Shown: one piece after another, positions 14,200-23,597 of the stretch
Numbering within the stretch: position 1 is the first letter of the stretch
Layout: each line of letters opens with the position of its first letter
Assembly: GCA_016207095.1 (NCBI GenBank)
Contig: JACQQF010000016.1
Location: 1 to 43,498 of the forward strand
Direction of reading: 5' to 3'
Origin: Candidatus Methylomirabilota bacterium
GTDB lineage: Bacteria > Methylomirabilota > Methylomirabilia > Methylomirabilales > Methylomirabilaceae
DNA: 43,498 nucleotides
Notes under the pieces: generated by a model
The model's database searches: none
What the model saw: only the letters and a program-made list of their open reading frames with translations
Told to the model about the DNA's origin: nothing
Program-made: the position numbers and the translations under genes

Positions 14200-16365
14200 A
14201 TGACGGTAGGGCGCAGACGATGCGCGCTGGCTCGTCTCATCAGCGGCGGGGGTGGATTTTTGGTTGTGGGCGCGCTGACGTGGTTGACCGCCTCTTCGTG
14301 GGGCGCTCCGCCTCCATCGCCTGCGACAGGTGAGCCGGAGGAGTCGTTTCGGCTGGAACCGGTCGTGGTCTCTGCCGGCCGGATCGAGCAGAAGCTGCGA
14401 GACGTCCCGGCGAATGTGACGGTCCTCACGAGGGAGGAGATCCAGCAGTCGCCGGCACGAACCGTGGACGACCTGTTGCGACAGATCCCTGGATTCAGCT
14501 TGTTCCGTCGGAGCAGCAGCATCGTGGCGAATCCGAGCACTCAAGGGGTCTCCCTGCGGGGGATTGGACCAAGCGCGGTGAGTCGAACCCTAGTTCTGCT
14601 GGATGGCGTGCCGCTCAACGATCCTTTCGGCGGCTGGGTCTACTGGAGCAAGGTCCCCCTCGAAAGTATCGAGCGGATCGAGGTGGTGCGCGGTGGCGGT
14701 TCCGCGGTCTATGGCAATTATGCTCTTGGTGGCGTCATCAACATCGTCACAAGGCGGCCAGAGGCAGGGGTCGCGCAGGCCAAACTCGACCTCGGGACGC
14801 GCAACACGGTGGATGCTGACCTTCTAGCCAGCCACGTCATGGGCCCCTGGGCGGCTTCCCTCGAGGCGAACTTCTTCCGAACCGATGGGTACAAGATCGT
14901 CCGGGAAGATCAACGAGGCGCCATTGACATCAACGCCGACTCCAGCCACGAGACCTTCAACGGTCGGATCGAATACACGCCTTCCGTGAGCTCATCCCTC
15001 TTTCTTGCCGGAAGTTTTTTTCATGAGGAGCGAGGGAACGGCACGCCGCTTCAGACGAACTCCACCGAGGCGGGTTACATCGCCACCGGTGGCCGCCTCA
15101 GAACCGCCGATGGGAGTGACTGGAATCTGACCCTGTTCTCGAACCTGCAGACCCATGACCAATCCTTCAGTTCTGCAGCTACGGGTCGGAACTCCGAGAC
15201 GCCGGCGCTGGATCAGTTCGATGTCCCTTCAACGGCCGTGGGAGCCAACTTCCAATGGGCCAAGCGGCTCTTTCACACCCATCTGGTGACGGCAGGGACT
15301 GACCTCCGGTGGATCGAGGGGGAGACCAATGAGGACTTCCGTTTTGTCTCGGGGGAGTTCACCAGACGACGGAAGGCGGGAGGGGAACAGCAGTTGGCCG
15401 GCATCTATCTTCAGGATATCTTCACCCCTACTCCTGCCTGGCAGTTCACCGTCGCGGGGAGGTTCGATTACTGGAGGAGCTTCGACGCCTCTCGGCTTGA
15501 ACGGGACATCCAGACTGGTGCGGTGACCCTCAGCCGGCCGTTTCCCGATCGGGATGAAGTGGCCTTCAGTCCCAAGCTGGCCGTCCTCTACCGTCCCACC
15601 GATCAGCTCTCCGTGAGAGGCTCATTCTATCAGGCATTTCGGGCGCCAACCATCAATGAACTCTTCCGACCGTTCAGAGTGCGGAACGATATCACCGAGG
15701 CCAATGCAGGCCTGGAACCGGAACGGTTGATCGGGGGGGAGGTGGGGCTCGACTACGCGCCGGTGAAGAACCTGCTGGGGCGGTTCACGGCGTTCTGGAA
15801 CGAGGTGGAGGACTCGGTTGCCAATGTCACCATCGGGGCTGGCCCGGGAACCATCCTTCCCTGCGGCTTCGTCCCGGCCGGTGGTGTCTGCCGCCACAAG
15901 CAGAATCTGGACAGGACGCGGATCAGGGGGATCGAAGCCGAGCTCAAATACCATCTGGATGCGCACTGGGCCGTCTCAGGGAGCTATCTCTTCAGCGATA
16001 CGGAGGTTCTGAGTGCCCCGAACCAGCCGCAGCTCGAGGGCAAGAGGATCGCCCAGGTTCCTGAGCACCGGTTGAGTTTGAAACTGACCTACACCAATCC
16101 GGCCCTCATAAATGTTTCCGTGCAAGGGCGGTATGTCGGGGATCAATTCGAGGACGACCTCAACTCGCTGAAGCTCGGGGATTTCTTCGTAGTGGACCTG
16201 ATGCTTTGGCGCCCGATCCCCATCCCCAAGGTGTCCGCAGGTGAAGTGTTCCTCGGTGTGGAGAACCTCTTCGACAGGACGTACGAGGCCGGCAAGACAA
16301 CCGATGGCATTGTGACCATCGGCGCCCCCCTGTTAGTCCACGGCGGCATCCGGGTCCGCTTCTAA
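14200..16365 (+). CDS. TonB-dependent outer-membrane receptor
   Basis: The ATG at 14200 follows a GGAGGG Shine-Dalgarno and gives 721 residues; the frame is open further upstream but lacks a signal there. A signal peptide (about 1-36), a TonB box-like EPVVVSA, a plug domain (about 60-170, with GVSLRGIGPSAVSRTLVLLDG and SAVYGNYALGGVINI) and a 22-strand barrel ending in an aromatic residue (GGIRVRF) are visible. It imports a siderophore, cobalamin or a metal complex; the substrate cannot be read from the sequence. No cobalamin riboswitch was seen upstream. Confidence 0.92.
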   Translation: MTVGRRRCALARLISGGGGFLVVGALTWLTASSWGAPPPSPATGEPEESFRLEPVVVSAGRIEQKLRDVPANVTVLTREEIQQSPARTVDDLLRQIPGFSLFRRSSSIVANPSTQGVSLRGIGPSAVSRTLVLLDGVPLNDPFGGWVYWSKVPLESIERIEVVRGGGSAVYGNYALGGVINIVTRRPEAGVAQAKLDLGTRNTVDADLLASHVMGPWAASLEANFFRTDGYKIVREDQRGAIDINADSSHETFNGRIEYTPSVSSSLFLAGSFFHEERGNGTPLQTNSTEAGYIATGGRLRTADGSDWNLTLFSNLQTHDQSFSSAATGRNSETPALDQFDVPSTAVGANFQWAKRLFHTHLVTAGTDLRWIEGETNEDFRFVSGEFTRRRKAGGEQQLAGIYLQDIFTPTPAWQFTVAGRFDYWRSFDASRLERDIQTGAVTLSRPFPDRDEVAFSPKLAVLYRPTDQLSVRGSFYQAFRAPTINELFRPFRVRNDITEANAGLEPERLIGGEVGLDYAPVKNLLGRFTAFWNEVEDSVANVTIGAGPGTILPCGFVPAGGVCRHKQNLDRTRIRGIEAELKYHLDAHWAVSGSYLFSDTEVLSAPNQPQLEGKRIAQVPEHRLSLKLTYTNPALINVSVQGRYVGDQFEDDLNSLKLGDFFVVDLMLWRPIPIPKVSAGEVFLGVENLFDRTYEAGKTTDGIVTIGAPLLVHGGIRVRF

Positions 16366-16369
16366 AGGA

Positions 16370-16443
16370 AGCAGTCAGCGATCAGCAGTCAGCCAGAACG
16401 CTTCTGCTGAAAACTGATTGCTGATAGCTGATCGCTGACTGCT
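16370..16443. repeat. long palindrome (REP-like), copy after the TonB receptor
   Basis: Perfect 17-base inverted arms (16370-16386 and 16427-16443) enclose a 40-base loop built of further CAGTCAGC/GCTGATAGC units. A related element lies at 21923-22008. Both begin within a few bases of the stop codon of a large gene, as REP/BIME elements and mRNA-stabilising hairpins often do. Confidence 0.7.
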
Positions 16444-16454
16444 GCTTCACACCC

Positions 16455-16637
16455 ATGTTCATCCGAACCAAGCTTCAGATCGGCCATGTCGTCATCTTCA
16501 TCCTGGCGATGTGCATCGGCACCGTCGTGATCTCGGCCGTGCGCACCTGGCAAGCCGTGACGGACGAGTCGTCGTTCTCTTACGCGCAGAGCCTGAGGGC
16601 GGAGGGAATGCGGGGCGACATCTATTTCTGTTCTTGA
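16455..16637 (+). pseudogene. truncated membrane sensor-kinase N-terminus
   Basis: The frame encodes 60 residues: a basic start, one membrane helix (VVIFILAMCIGTVVISAV), then a segment like the first periplasmic helix of sensor kinases (SYAQSLRAEGMRGDIYF). It stops abruptly, and no kinase domain follows in any frame. It is probably a remnant of a larger gene, possibly deleted at the adjacent palindromic repeat. A genuine small membrane protein cannot be excluded. Confidence 0.4.
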
Positions 16638-16651
16638 GCGAGAGATTTTTC

Positions 16652-16680
16652 TTGACAGCGCGCCAGCGATTAGATAAAAG
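16652..16680 (+). promoter_or_regulatory. candidate sigma70 promoter of the Rrf2 gene
   Basis: TTGACA at 16652-16657 is followed after 17 bases by TAAAAG (16675-16680), a weak -10 hexamer. The start codon of the Rrf2 regulator is 50 bases further on. The perfect -35 and correct spacing make this plausible. Confidence 0.5.
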
Positions 16681-16729
16681 GAGTCAATAGATCGTTTTAA
16701 TCCTTCCACTCTTTGTGAGATCAGCACCG

Positions 16730-17164
16730 ATGAAACTGAGTCGCGAGAGCGAGTATGGTATCCAGGGGCTGATCCACCTGGCCAAGCAGCCACCGGGGAC
16801 CGTGCTGCAGCTTGCCGCGATCGCCGAGGCCCAAGGGCTCCCCCAGAGTTTCCTCGCCAAGATCTTCCAGAAGCTGACCCAATACGAGATCGTCCGCTCG
16901 TTCCGAGGCGCCACCCGAGGCTACACCCTGGGAAGGCCGCCCGGAGAGATCACATTGAGAGAGGTGCTCGAGAGTATCGAGGGTCCCGGGCTGTTCGAGC
17001 GCTGTATCTTTTGGAGTCACCGCTGCGCCGAGGACAATCCCTGCGTCCTCCATGAGGGGTGGAAGCTGATCAAGCCAAAGCTGACCGCGATGATGGAGGT
17101 GACCACCCTCCAGGACCTTGTGCGCCGGGCCGCAACTGCGCGAAAACACAAGCGTGGCCGCTAA
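16730..17164 (+). CDS. Rrf2-family Fe-S transcription regulator (NsrR/IscR-like)
   Basis: From ATG 16730 (MKLSRESEYG) the protein has 144 residues. The N-terminal winged helix spans about 1-75, with LPQSFLAKIFQKL as recognition region. Three Cys (C92, C99, C105) match the Fe-S ligand positions of IscR and NsrR. The family senses NO, Fe-S status or redox. Its position just before the nitrite oxidoreductase operon suggests that it controls nitrogen-oxide respiration genes. A longer start at 16715 (GTG) is less likely. Confidence 0.88.
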   Translation: MKLSRESEYGIQGLIHLAKQPPGTVLQLAAIAEAQGLPQSFLAKIFQKLTQYEIVRSFRGATRGYTLGRPPGEITLREVLESIEGPGLFERCIFWSHRCAEDNPCVLHEGWKLIKPKLTAMMEVTTLQDLVRRAATARKHKRGR

Positions 17165-17493
17165 TTTTTTTTCCGATTTAACGGAGTAAACTTATCTCTT
17201 GACTCGTTTGGATGTGACATTCTTGAAATTCCTGGGGCGGCGGAGCCCCAACCCTCTCTTCTTTGGTTTTGAGAGGTTACGGATCATGACTCCCCTTGGA
17301 GGACTTGATGTCCCATCATCGAGCCTTGCCGGGACCCCAAACCTGTTCCTCTTCCAGAGCGAGAAGCCCGGTAAAATCAATCAGTTGAGCAGCTTTTCGC
17401 CGGTGCCCACGGCTCCGGATCGTCCTGGCCCGGCTCTTGCGAGTCTTAATAGCCACTGTCGATAGCTCCCGAAGCCATGAGGTGCACCGAGCG
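17165..17493. other. leader region before the nxr-type operon with two hairpins
   Basis: This 329-base gap holds no convincing gene; an 88-residue frame (17199-17465) has no Shine-Dalgarno or recognisable domain. Two stable stems are visible: TGGGGC/GCCCCA (17233-17250) and CCTCTC/GAGAGG (17253-17276). A TTGACT at 17199 could be a -35 element, but no good -10 follows. It may be a regulated 5' leader. Confidence 0.4.
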
Positions 17494-18456
17494 ATGGAAA
17501 TCCAATACGATCCTCTCCTCACCGAAGCGGTCGTCCTGCAGGAGATCTCCCGCCGCCAGGACGCCGGCGACCCCGGGCTGTTCCGTGAGTATCACATCGC
17601 CGCCGATCCCCTGTACCATCGCCGTCCCGACGCGCGGGATGCGGCATTCGAAAGGCTGCACGACCAATTCTTTATCAGGCTCGGGTTTGCGGAAAGGGTC
17701 GAGGCGGAACTCTCCGAATTCCCCAGCATCGAGGGCACGGCATCGGGGCTTCTGGTGGCCCTCGCGGCCTCTTCTGCCGAAGAGGGGGCCGACCTGTCAC
17801 TCGGGCAGGCAAGCGACAACGACCATTCGATCAAACGGATCGGGGTCCGATTGCGGGCCGATCGCTTCCTCAATCTCCCCGCCCTGCACCGCTACCTCCG
17901 GCACGAACTCCTCCACGTCGTTGATCTCCTCGATCCGGGCTTCGGGTATGAGGGGGAAATCCGCCTGGCCGTTGCCTCACCCGCAGAGGAGAATATCATC
18001 CGGAACCGGTACCGGCTCCTTTGGTGTCTGTCCATCGACGCGAGATTGGAGGCTGCGGGTGGAGAGCCCCTGGCCGACAGGGACTCGCACCGCGGGGAGT
18101 TCGACGCGCAGTACCGGAAGTTCTCGCCGACGATCAGGGAGGCGATCTTCGAGCGGCTCTGGCGGCCCGAGCCCCTCTCCCATTCCTTACTCCTCCAGAT
18201 GGCGACGGGTAGCCAGGCGCTACTGCGCATAGCCGGTGATCCGAGCCAGACAGGGGCAGAGACCCCGCGCACCGTTCCGTTGCCTGGGTCACCATGCCCC
18301 CTTTGTCGCTTCCCCACTTACCACTTCGTCGAAGACCACAATGCCCTGGGCGCTCTCGTGACTGAGATTCAGCAAGACTTCCCTGACTGGAGGATAGACG
18401 ACGGCCTCTGCGAGCGCTGCCTGGAAGGCTACGCCCTCCGGGTTGGCCGTTGGTGA
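17494..18456 (+). CDS. HExxH-containing protein upstream of the molybdoenzyme operon
   Basis: The ATG at 17494, preceded by GAGG, gives 320 residues; a longer TTG start at 17437 is less likely. The sequence contains HELLH (137-141) followed by VVDLLDPG, a zinc-metalloprotease-like motif. Near the C-terminus are two Cys pairs (CPLC and CERC, about 273 and 309) that could bind a separate zinc. The family is not recognised. It ends 27 bases before the catalytic subunit gene and is surely co-transcribed. It may be a maturation or quality-control factor for the enzyme, but that is inference. Confidence 0.7.
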   Translation: MEIQYDPLLTEAVVLQEISRRQDAGDPGLFREYHIAADPLYHRRPDARDAAFERLHDQFFIRLGFAERVEAELSEFPSIEGTASGLLVALAASSAEEGADLSLGQASDNDHSIKRIGVRLRADRFLNLPALHRYLRHELLHVVDLLDPGFGYEGEIRLAVASPAEENIIRNRYRLLWCLSIDARLEAAGGEPLADRDSHRGEFDAQYRKFSPTIREAIFERLWRPEPLSHSLLLQMATGSQALLRIAGDPSQTGAETPRTVPLPGSPCPLCRFPTYHFVEDHNALGALVTEIQQDFPDWRIDDGLCERCLEGYALRVGRW

Positions 18457-18483
18457 GAACCTGAGGCAGAAGGAGGCTCGAAC

Positions 18484-21400
18484 ATGGCTTTCACTCGACG
18501 ACAGTTCCTGCAGGCGACCACCGCGGCTGGGGTCCTTACCCTCGCCGACCGAGGACTTGGTCTAAGCCTGCTCCAACCGGCAGTGGAGGTGGGCAACCCA
18601 CTGGAGAGTTATCCGGACCGGGACTGGGAACGGATCTACCGCGACCAGTACACCTACGACAGCAGCTTTGCCTTCGTCTGCTCGCCGAACGACACTCACG
18701 CCTGCCGGCTGCGCGCCTTCGTCAAGAACGGCGTCATTCTCAGGCTCGAGCAAAACTACGACGTGGAGCGTTACGGCGATCTGTACGGGAACAAGGCCAC
18801 AGTCGCCTGGCATCCCCGCGGCTGCCCCAAGGGATACACGCTCGCGCGGCGGATCTACGGTCCATACCGCCTCAAGTATCCGATTATCCGGAAGGGGTGG
18901 AAACAATGGGCCGACGACGGCTTCCCAGAGCTCACTGCGACGAACCTGAGCAAGTACAGATTCGACTCGCGTGGCCAGGATGAGTTCCTGAAAATCTCCT
19001 GGGACGGGGTCTTCACCTACGTTGCCAAGGGGATGTCCCACATCGCGAAGAAGTACAGCGGGGAGGAGGGGGCCCGGCGACTCAAGGCGCAGGGATATGC
19101 CCCCGAAATGATCGAGGAGATGCACGGCGCCGGTACACGGACGATGAAGCTGCGAGGGGGGATGGGTCTACTCGGGGTCATCGGCAAGTACGGGGCCTAT
19201 CGCCTGTCCAACACCCTGGCGCTACTGGATGCCACTGTTCGGGGCGTCGGCCAGGACAAGGCCCTGGGCGGCCGCATCTGGTCCAACTATACCTGGCACG
19301 GCGATCAGGCCCCGGGGCAACCATTCGTCCATGGCCTGCAGGCCGACGATGCCGACTTCAACGAGCTCCGATTTTCAAAACTGCACATTCAATGCGGGAA
19401 GAATCTGGTCGAGAACAAGATGCCCGAGTCTCACTTCTTCAACGAACTGATGGAACGCGGCGCGAAGATCGTGACCATCGCTCCCGAATACAACGCGCCC
19501 GCGCCGAAGTCCGACTACTGGATCCCGATCCGCCCCCAGACCGACGCCGCCCTCTTCCTGGGGCTGTCCAAGATCCTCATCGACGAGAAGCGGTACGACG
19601 AGGGCTTCGTCAAGCAATTCACCGATCTGCCGCTGCTGATCCGGACCGACACGCTCACGCGACTAAAGGCGGCCGAGGTTTTCCCCGGCTACAAGAATCA
19701 GGACATCAGCCAGGGAGCGAGCGTCAAGGTCCACGGCCTGACGCGGGAGCAACGCGAACAGTTGGGCGATTTCGTGATATGGAACCTGAAGACCGGCGGC
19801 CCTCGGGCCATCACCCGAGACGATGTGGGAAAGCACCTGGCCGAAAAGGGGATCGACCCAGCCCTGGAGGGACGGTACACCGTCAAGACGGTGGACGGCA
19901 AGGAGGTGGAGGTCTTCACCTTGTTCGAGCTGTACAAGATCCATCTCAAAGACTACGACCTCGACACCGTCCATGAGATCACCCAGGCGCCGAAGGAATT
20001 GATCAGGCGCTTGGCGAGCGACATCGCCACCCTCAAGCCGGCGGCCATCCACATCGGCGAAGGGATCAACCACTGGTTCCACGCCACAGAGGCCAACCGG
20101 GCCTTCTACCTTCCCCTCATGCTGACCGGCAACTTCGGCGTCCCGGGCAGCGGGTGTCGCACCTGGGCCGGCAATTACAAGGCCGCCCTCTTCCAGGGCT
20201 CCGCTTGGAGCGGACCGGGCTTCAAGGGCTGGGTGGCGGAGGATCCGTTCCATCCCAACCTCGATCCCGCCGCGCGCGGCAAGGAGATCCATGCCCACAG
20301 CTACACCAAGGACGAGGAGCCGGCCTACTGGAACCACGGCGACACACCACTGATCGTGAACACCCCAAAATACGGGCGAAAGATCTTCACCGGCCGGACC
20401 CATATGCCCACCCCGACCAAGCTGATGTTCTTCACCAACGTGAACCTGATCAACAACGCCAAGCATGCCTACGACATGATAAAGAACGTAGACCCCAAGG
20501 TGGAACTGATTGTTTCGGTGGACATCGAGATGACCGCCAGTATCGAGTATGCCGACATCGCGCTGCCGGCCAACTCCTGGCCGGAATTCCAGACCCTCGA
20601 GATCACCGCTTCCTGCAGCAACCCGTTTCTGCAGATCTGGAAGGGCGGGATCAAGCCCCTCTACGACACCAAGGACGATGTCATGATCCTGGCGGGCGTC
20701 GCGGCCAAGCTGGGCGAGATTCTTCACGACAAGCGGTTCGCCGACTACTGGAAATTCGCCCTTGAGGGGCGGCCGGAGGTCTACATTCAGCGCCTCCTGG
20801 ATTCCTCGACCACCACAGCCGGCTACAAACTTGATGACATCATGGCCGGCAAGTTCGGCGAGCCGGGCGCGGCCCTGATGCTCTTCCGCACCTACCCCCG
20901 CGTTCCCTTCTGGGAGCAGGTGAACGACCACGTCGCGTTCTTCACCCCGACGGGGCGCATCCAGGCCTACAATGACGAGCCCGAGGTGATCGAGTACGGC
21001 GAGAACTTCATCGTCCACCGGGAGGGGCCCGAGGCGACGCCGTACCTGCCCAATGTGATCGTCTCAAGCAACCCGTACATTCGACCGGACGACTATGGCA
21101 TCCCCCTCGACGCCATGGGGTGGGACGAGCGGACCGTCCGCAACGTGAGGATGCCGTGGAGTCAGGTGAAGGAAACCAAGAACCCACTCTGGTCGAAAGG
21201 CTACCACTTCTATCTCCTGACGCCGAAAACCCGGCACCGGGTCCATTCCCAGTGGAGCGTGTGCGACTGGAACCTGATCTGGGATTCGAACTTTGGCGAC
21301 CCCTACCGGATGGACAAGCGGATGGCTGGCGTAGGGGAGCATCAGCTTCACGTCAATCCTAAGGCGGCCAGGGACCTCGGGATCAATGACGGCGACTACG

Positions 21401-21921
21401 TGTACGTCGACGCCAACCCGGCCGACCGACCCTACATCGGGTGGAAGCCAAGCGATCCATTCTACAAGGTGGCCCGCTGCATGGTCAGGGTCAAGTTCAA
21501 CCCTGCATACCCCTATCACTGCATCATGATGAAGCATGCGCCGTTCATCGCCACTGAGAAGAGCGTGAAGGGGCACGAGACCAGGCCGGACGGCCAGGCG
21601 ACCTCCGAGGACACCGGCTACCAGTCCAACTTCCGGTACGGCTCCCACCAGAGCTGTACCCGCAACTGGCACATGCCGATGCACCAGCTCGATACCCTCT
21701 TCCACAAGCAGAAAACCTCGATGACCTTCATCTTCGGAGGCGAGGCCGACAACCATGCCATTAACACCGTGCCAAAAGAAACCCTGGTCAAGGTCACCAA
21801 GGCCGAGGACGGCGGCCTCGGCGGGAAGGGGATCTGGGAGCCGGCACGCACCGGCTTCACGCCGGGGAATGAGAACGAGGCCATGAAGCGGTATCTGGAC
21901 GGCGGGTTTATCGAGACATAA
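18484..21921 (+). CDS. nxrA: periplasmic nitrite oxidoreductase/nitrate reductase alpha subunit
   Basis: The protein has 1145 residues of the type II DMSO reductase family. A Tat signal (TRRQFLQAT) sends it to the periplasm. The FS0 cluster motif reads C66-x3-D70-x3-C74-x39-C114, with Asp where NarG has Cys, as known for Nitrospira/anammox-type NXR. The molybdopterin core carries WSNYTWHGDQAPGQ and the C-terminal dinucleotide-binding domain. The enzyme interconverts nitrite and nitrate at Mo-bis-MGD; direction depends on the electron partner and cannot be told from sequence. The operon order is alpha, small protein, beta, TorD, gamma. Related clades include chlorate, perchlorate and selenate reductases, but the FS0 motif favours NXR. 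Confidence 0.9.
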   Translation: MAFTRRQFLQATTAAGVLTLADRGLGLSLLQPAVEVGNPLESYPDRDWERIYRDQYTYDSSFAFVCSPNDTHACRLRAFVKNGVILRLEQNYDVERYGDLYGNKATVAWHPRGCPKGYTLARRIYGPYRLKYPIIRKGWKQWADDGFPELTATNLSKYRFDSRGQDEFLKISWDGVFTYVAKGMSHIAKKYSGEEGARRLKAQGYAPEMIEEMHGAGTRTMKLRGGMGLLGVIGKYGAYRLSNTLALLDATVRGVGQDKALGGRIWSNYTWHGDQAPGQPFVHGLQADDADFNELRFSKLHIQCGKNLVENKMPESHFFNELMERGAKIVTIAPEYNAPAPKSDYWIPIRPQTDAALFLGLSKILIDEKRYDEGFVKQFTDLPLLIRTDTLTRLKAAEVFPGYKNQDISQGASVKVHGLTREQREQLGDFVIWNLKTGGPRAITRDDVGKHLAEKGIDPALEGRYTVKTVDGKEVEVFTLFELYKIHLKDYDLDTVHEITQAPKELIRRLASDIATLKPAAIHIGEGINHWFHATEANRAFYLPLMLTGNFGVPGSGCRTWAGNYKAALFQGSAWSGPGFKGWVAEDPFHPNLDPAARGKEIHAHSYTKDEEPAYWNHGDTPLIVNTPKYGRKIFTGRTHMPTPTKLMFFTNVNLINNAKHAYDMIKNVDPKVELIVSVDIEMTASIEYADIALPANSWPEFQTLEITASCSNPFLQIWKGGIKPLYDTKDDVMILAGVAAKLGEILHDKRFADYWKFALEGRPEVYIQRLLDSSTTTAGYKLDDIMAGKFGEPGAALMLFRTYPRVPFWEQVNDHVAFFTPTGRIQAYNDEPEVIEYGENFIVHREGPEATPYLPNVIVSSNPYIRPDDYGIPLDAMGWDERTVRNVRMPWSQVKETKNPLWSKGYHFYLLTPKTRHRVHSQWSVCDWNLIWDSNFGDPYRMDKRMAGVGEHQLHVNPKAARDLGINDGDYVYVDANPADRPYIGWKPSDPFYKVARCMVRVKFNPAYPYHCIMMKHAPFIATEKSVKGHETRPDGQATSEDTGYQSNFRYGSHQSCTRNWHMPMHQLDTLFHKQKTSMTFIFGGEADNHAINTVPKETLVKVTKAEDGGLGGKGIWEPARTGFTPGNENEAMKRYLDGGFIET

Positions 21922-21922
21922 A

Positions 21923-22008
21923 AGCTCTCAGCATTCAGCGGTCAGCTTTCAGCTAAAGCGGTGTTACTGACCGCTGAGGGCTGAACGCTGATAGCTGACT
22001 GCTGACTG
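21923..22008. repeat. long imperfect palindrome (REP-like) between nxrA and the small gene
   Basis: Arms built of CTCAGC/TTCAGC/GGTCAGC units pair with GCTGACC/GCTGAA/GCTGATAGC units on the right. It is the same repeat type as 16370-16443 and begins two bases after the nxrA stop codon. In an operon mRNA it would form a large hairpin that could set the ratio of alpha to beta message. Confidence 0.65.
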
Positions 22009-22028
22009 CTTCCCACGGGAGGGCAACG

Positions 22029-22298
22029 ATGCCGAGAGATGAGTTCGAGGAAGACGACCCAATGGAATTGGTGGGCGTGGCGCTGCCGGATGGGGACCCG
22101 GAGGAGCTGGCGAGTTCCATCGTGGAGGAGTTCATCCGGATGGGCCTGAGCGACCCGGAACTGCTGGGGCTCTTCCACAACCCGTTCTACGCGGGCCCCC
22201 ACACCATTTGGAGGAGCCGAGGCGACGAGTACGTTCGGGGGCTGATCGACCGCGGCCGCGAGCGTTGGGGTTTTCCGCGCTTCGCAACGAAGGAGTGA
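22029..22298 (+). CDS. small acidic protein inside the nxr operon
   Basis: The ATG at 22029 follows GGGAGGG and gives 89 residues. The product is acidic at the N-terminus, helical, and ends with a basic aromatic segment (RGRERWGFPRF). Cys is absent. It lies between alpha and beta subunit genes and stops 5 bases before the beta start, with the beta Shine-Dalgarno inside its last codons. Its place suggests a small accessory or assembly factor of the enzyme, but no family is recognised. Confidence 0.7.
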   Translation: MPRDEFEEDDPMELVGVALPDGDPEELASSIVEEFIRMGLSDPELLGLFHNPFYAGPHTIWRSRGDEYVRGLIDRGRERWGFPRFATKE

Positions 22299-22303
22299 CG
22301 CAG

Positions 22304-23584
22304 ATGGCGGACGTCTACAACTGGCAGCTCGGACGCACCATGCAGTACCCCTATGAGGAGAAGCACCCGCGGTGGCAGTTCGCCTTCGTCTTCAACACGA
22401 ACCGTTGTATCGGCTGCCAGACCTGCTCCATGGCCTGCAAGTCCACCTGGACCTTCTCCAAAGGTCAAGAGTACATGTGGTGGAACAACGTGGAGTCCAA
22501 ACCCTACGGCGGCTACCCTCAGTTCTGGGATGTGAAGCTCTTGAAGATGCTGGATGCGGCGCACAAGCAGGCCGGGGTGACACCGGCCTGGGATGCCTCA
22601 CAAACGGACGGCGCGAAACGCCCCTACGGCGTCTACGGCGGGATGACGATCTTCGAGGCGGCAGTCAAGCGGTATGGCCCCGACGGGCATAAGCGCGCCA
22701 TCGGCTATATTCCGACCGACGCCGAGTGGCGGGCGCCCAACATCTATGAGGATACCTCCACCGGCTACGAGCCTGGCCCGATGGGATTCGCAAAGCAAGG
22801 CGTGAGCCTCCCGGAGCACAAGACCTGGTTCTTCCACTTGCAACGGATTTGCAACCACTGCACCTACCCGGCCTGTCTCGCCGCCTGCCCACGGAAGGCG
22901 CTCTACAAGCGACCTGAGGACGGCATCGTCCTGATCGACCAGGCGCGCTGTCGCGGCTACCGGATGTGCGTCGAGGCCTGCCCCTACAAGAAGTCGATGT
23001 ACCGGGCCACGACGCGAGTATCGGAGAAGTGCGTCGCCTGCTATCCCAGGATCGAGGGGAAGGACCCACTCTGTGGGGGTGTGCCGATGGAGACCCGCTG
23101 CATGGCGGCCTGCGTCGGAAAGATCCGGTTGCAGGGGCTCGTGAAGATCAACGAGGACGGGAGCTGGGCCCAAGATCGCTATCACCCCCTCTACTATCTG
23201 GTCAAGGTGGAGAAGGTCGCGCTGCCGCTCTATCCTCAGTTCGGCACGGAGCCCAACGGTTACTACATCCCGCCTCGCTGGGTCCCTCGCCCCTACCTGC
23301 GCCAGATGTTCGGGCCGGGCGTGGACGACGCCATTGCCAAATACCTCGCGCCGCCGCGCGAAATGCTGGCGGTCTTGCAGCTCTTTCGCACGACACAGAA
23401 GATGATCTTCCGCTATACCATCGAAGAGGGGCCAAAGATCTTCGAGACCCAGATCAACGGCAAGCCCTGGGCGATGTACAACGACACCATCATCGGGTTC
23501 GATAAGGCGGGCAAGGAGGCTGTGCGGGTCACTGTGGAAGAGCCGGTCTATGAGCGGCCCAAGGAACGACCGAACTCCATCTGA
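22304..23584 (+). CDS. nxrB: nitrite oxidoreductase/nitrate reductase beta (Fe-S) subunit
   Basis: The ATG at 22304 follows AAGGAG and gives 426 residues. Four cluster motifs are visible: CIGCQTCSMAC, CNHCTYPACLAACP, CRGYRMCVEACP and CVACYP with the later TRCMAAC. Tyr replaces one Cys in the third motif, as Trp does in NarH, marking the 3Fe-4S cluster. The subunit relays electrons between the alpha Mo site and the gamma heme subunit. There is no signal peptide; it is expected to be carried out with the Tat-signalled alpha subunit. The frame extends upstream into the small gene, but ATG 22304 fits the family N-terminus (YNWQLGR). Confidence 0.93.
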   Translation: MADVYNWQLGRTMQYPYEEKHPRWQFAFVFNTNRCIGCQTCSMACKSTWTFSKGQEYMWWNNVESKPYGGYPQFWDVKLLKMLDAAHKQAGVTPAWDASQTDGAKRPYGVYGGMTIFEAAVKRYGPDGHKRAIGYIPTDAEWRAPNIYEDTSTGYEPGPMGFAKQGVSLPEHKTWFFHLQRICNHCTYPACLAACPRKALYKRPEDGIVLIDQARCRGYRMCVEACPYKKSMYRATTRVSEKCVACYPRIEGKDPLCGGVPMETRCMAACVGKIRLQGLVKINEDGSWAQDRYHPLYYLVKVEKVALPLYPQFGTEPNGYYIPPRWVPRPYLRQMFGPGVDDAIAKYLAPPREMLAVLQLFRTTQKMIFRYTIEEGPKIFETQINGKPWAMYNDTIIGFDKAGKEAVRVTVEEPVYERPKERPNSI

Positions 23585-23597
23585 GAGGGGCAGAGAC

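Noticed and set aside
17199..17465. 88-residue frame in the nxr leader
   Set aside because: There is no Shine-Dalgarno, it has low-complexity Pro/Ser content, and two hairpins overlap it; a leader RNA is more likely.
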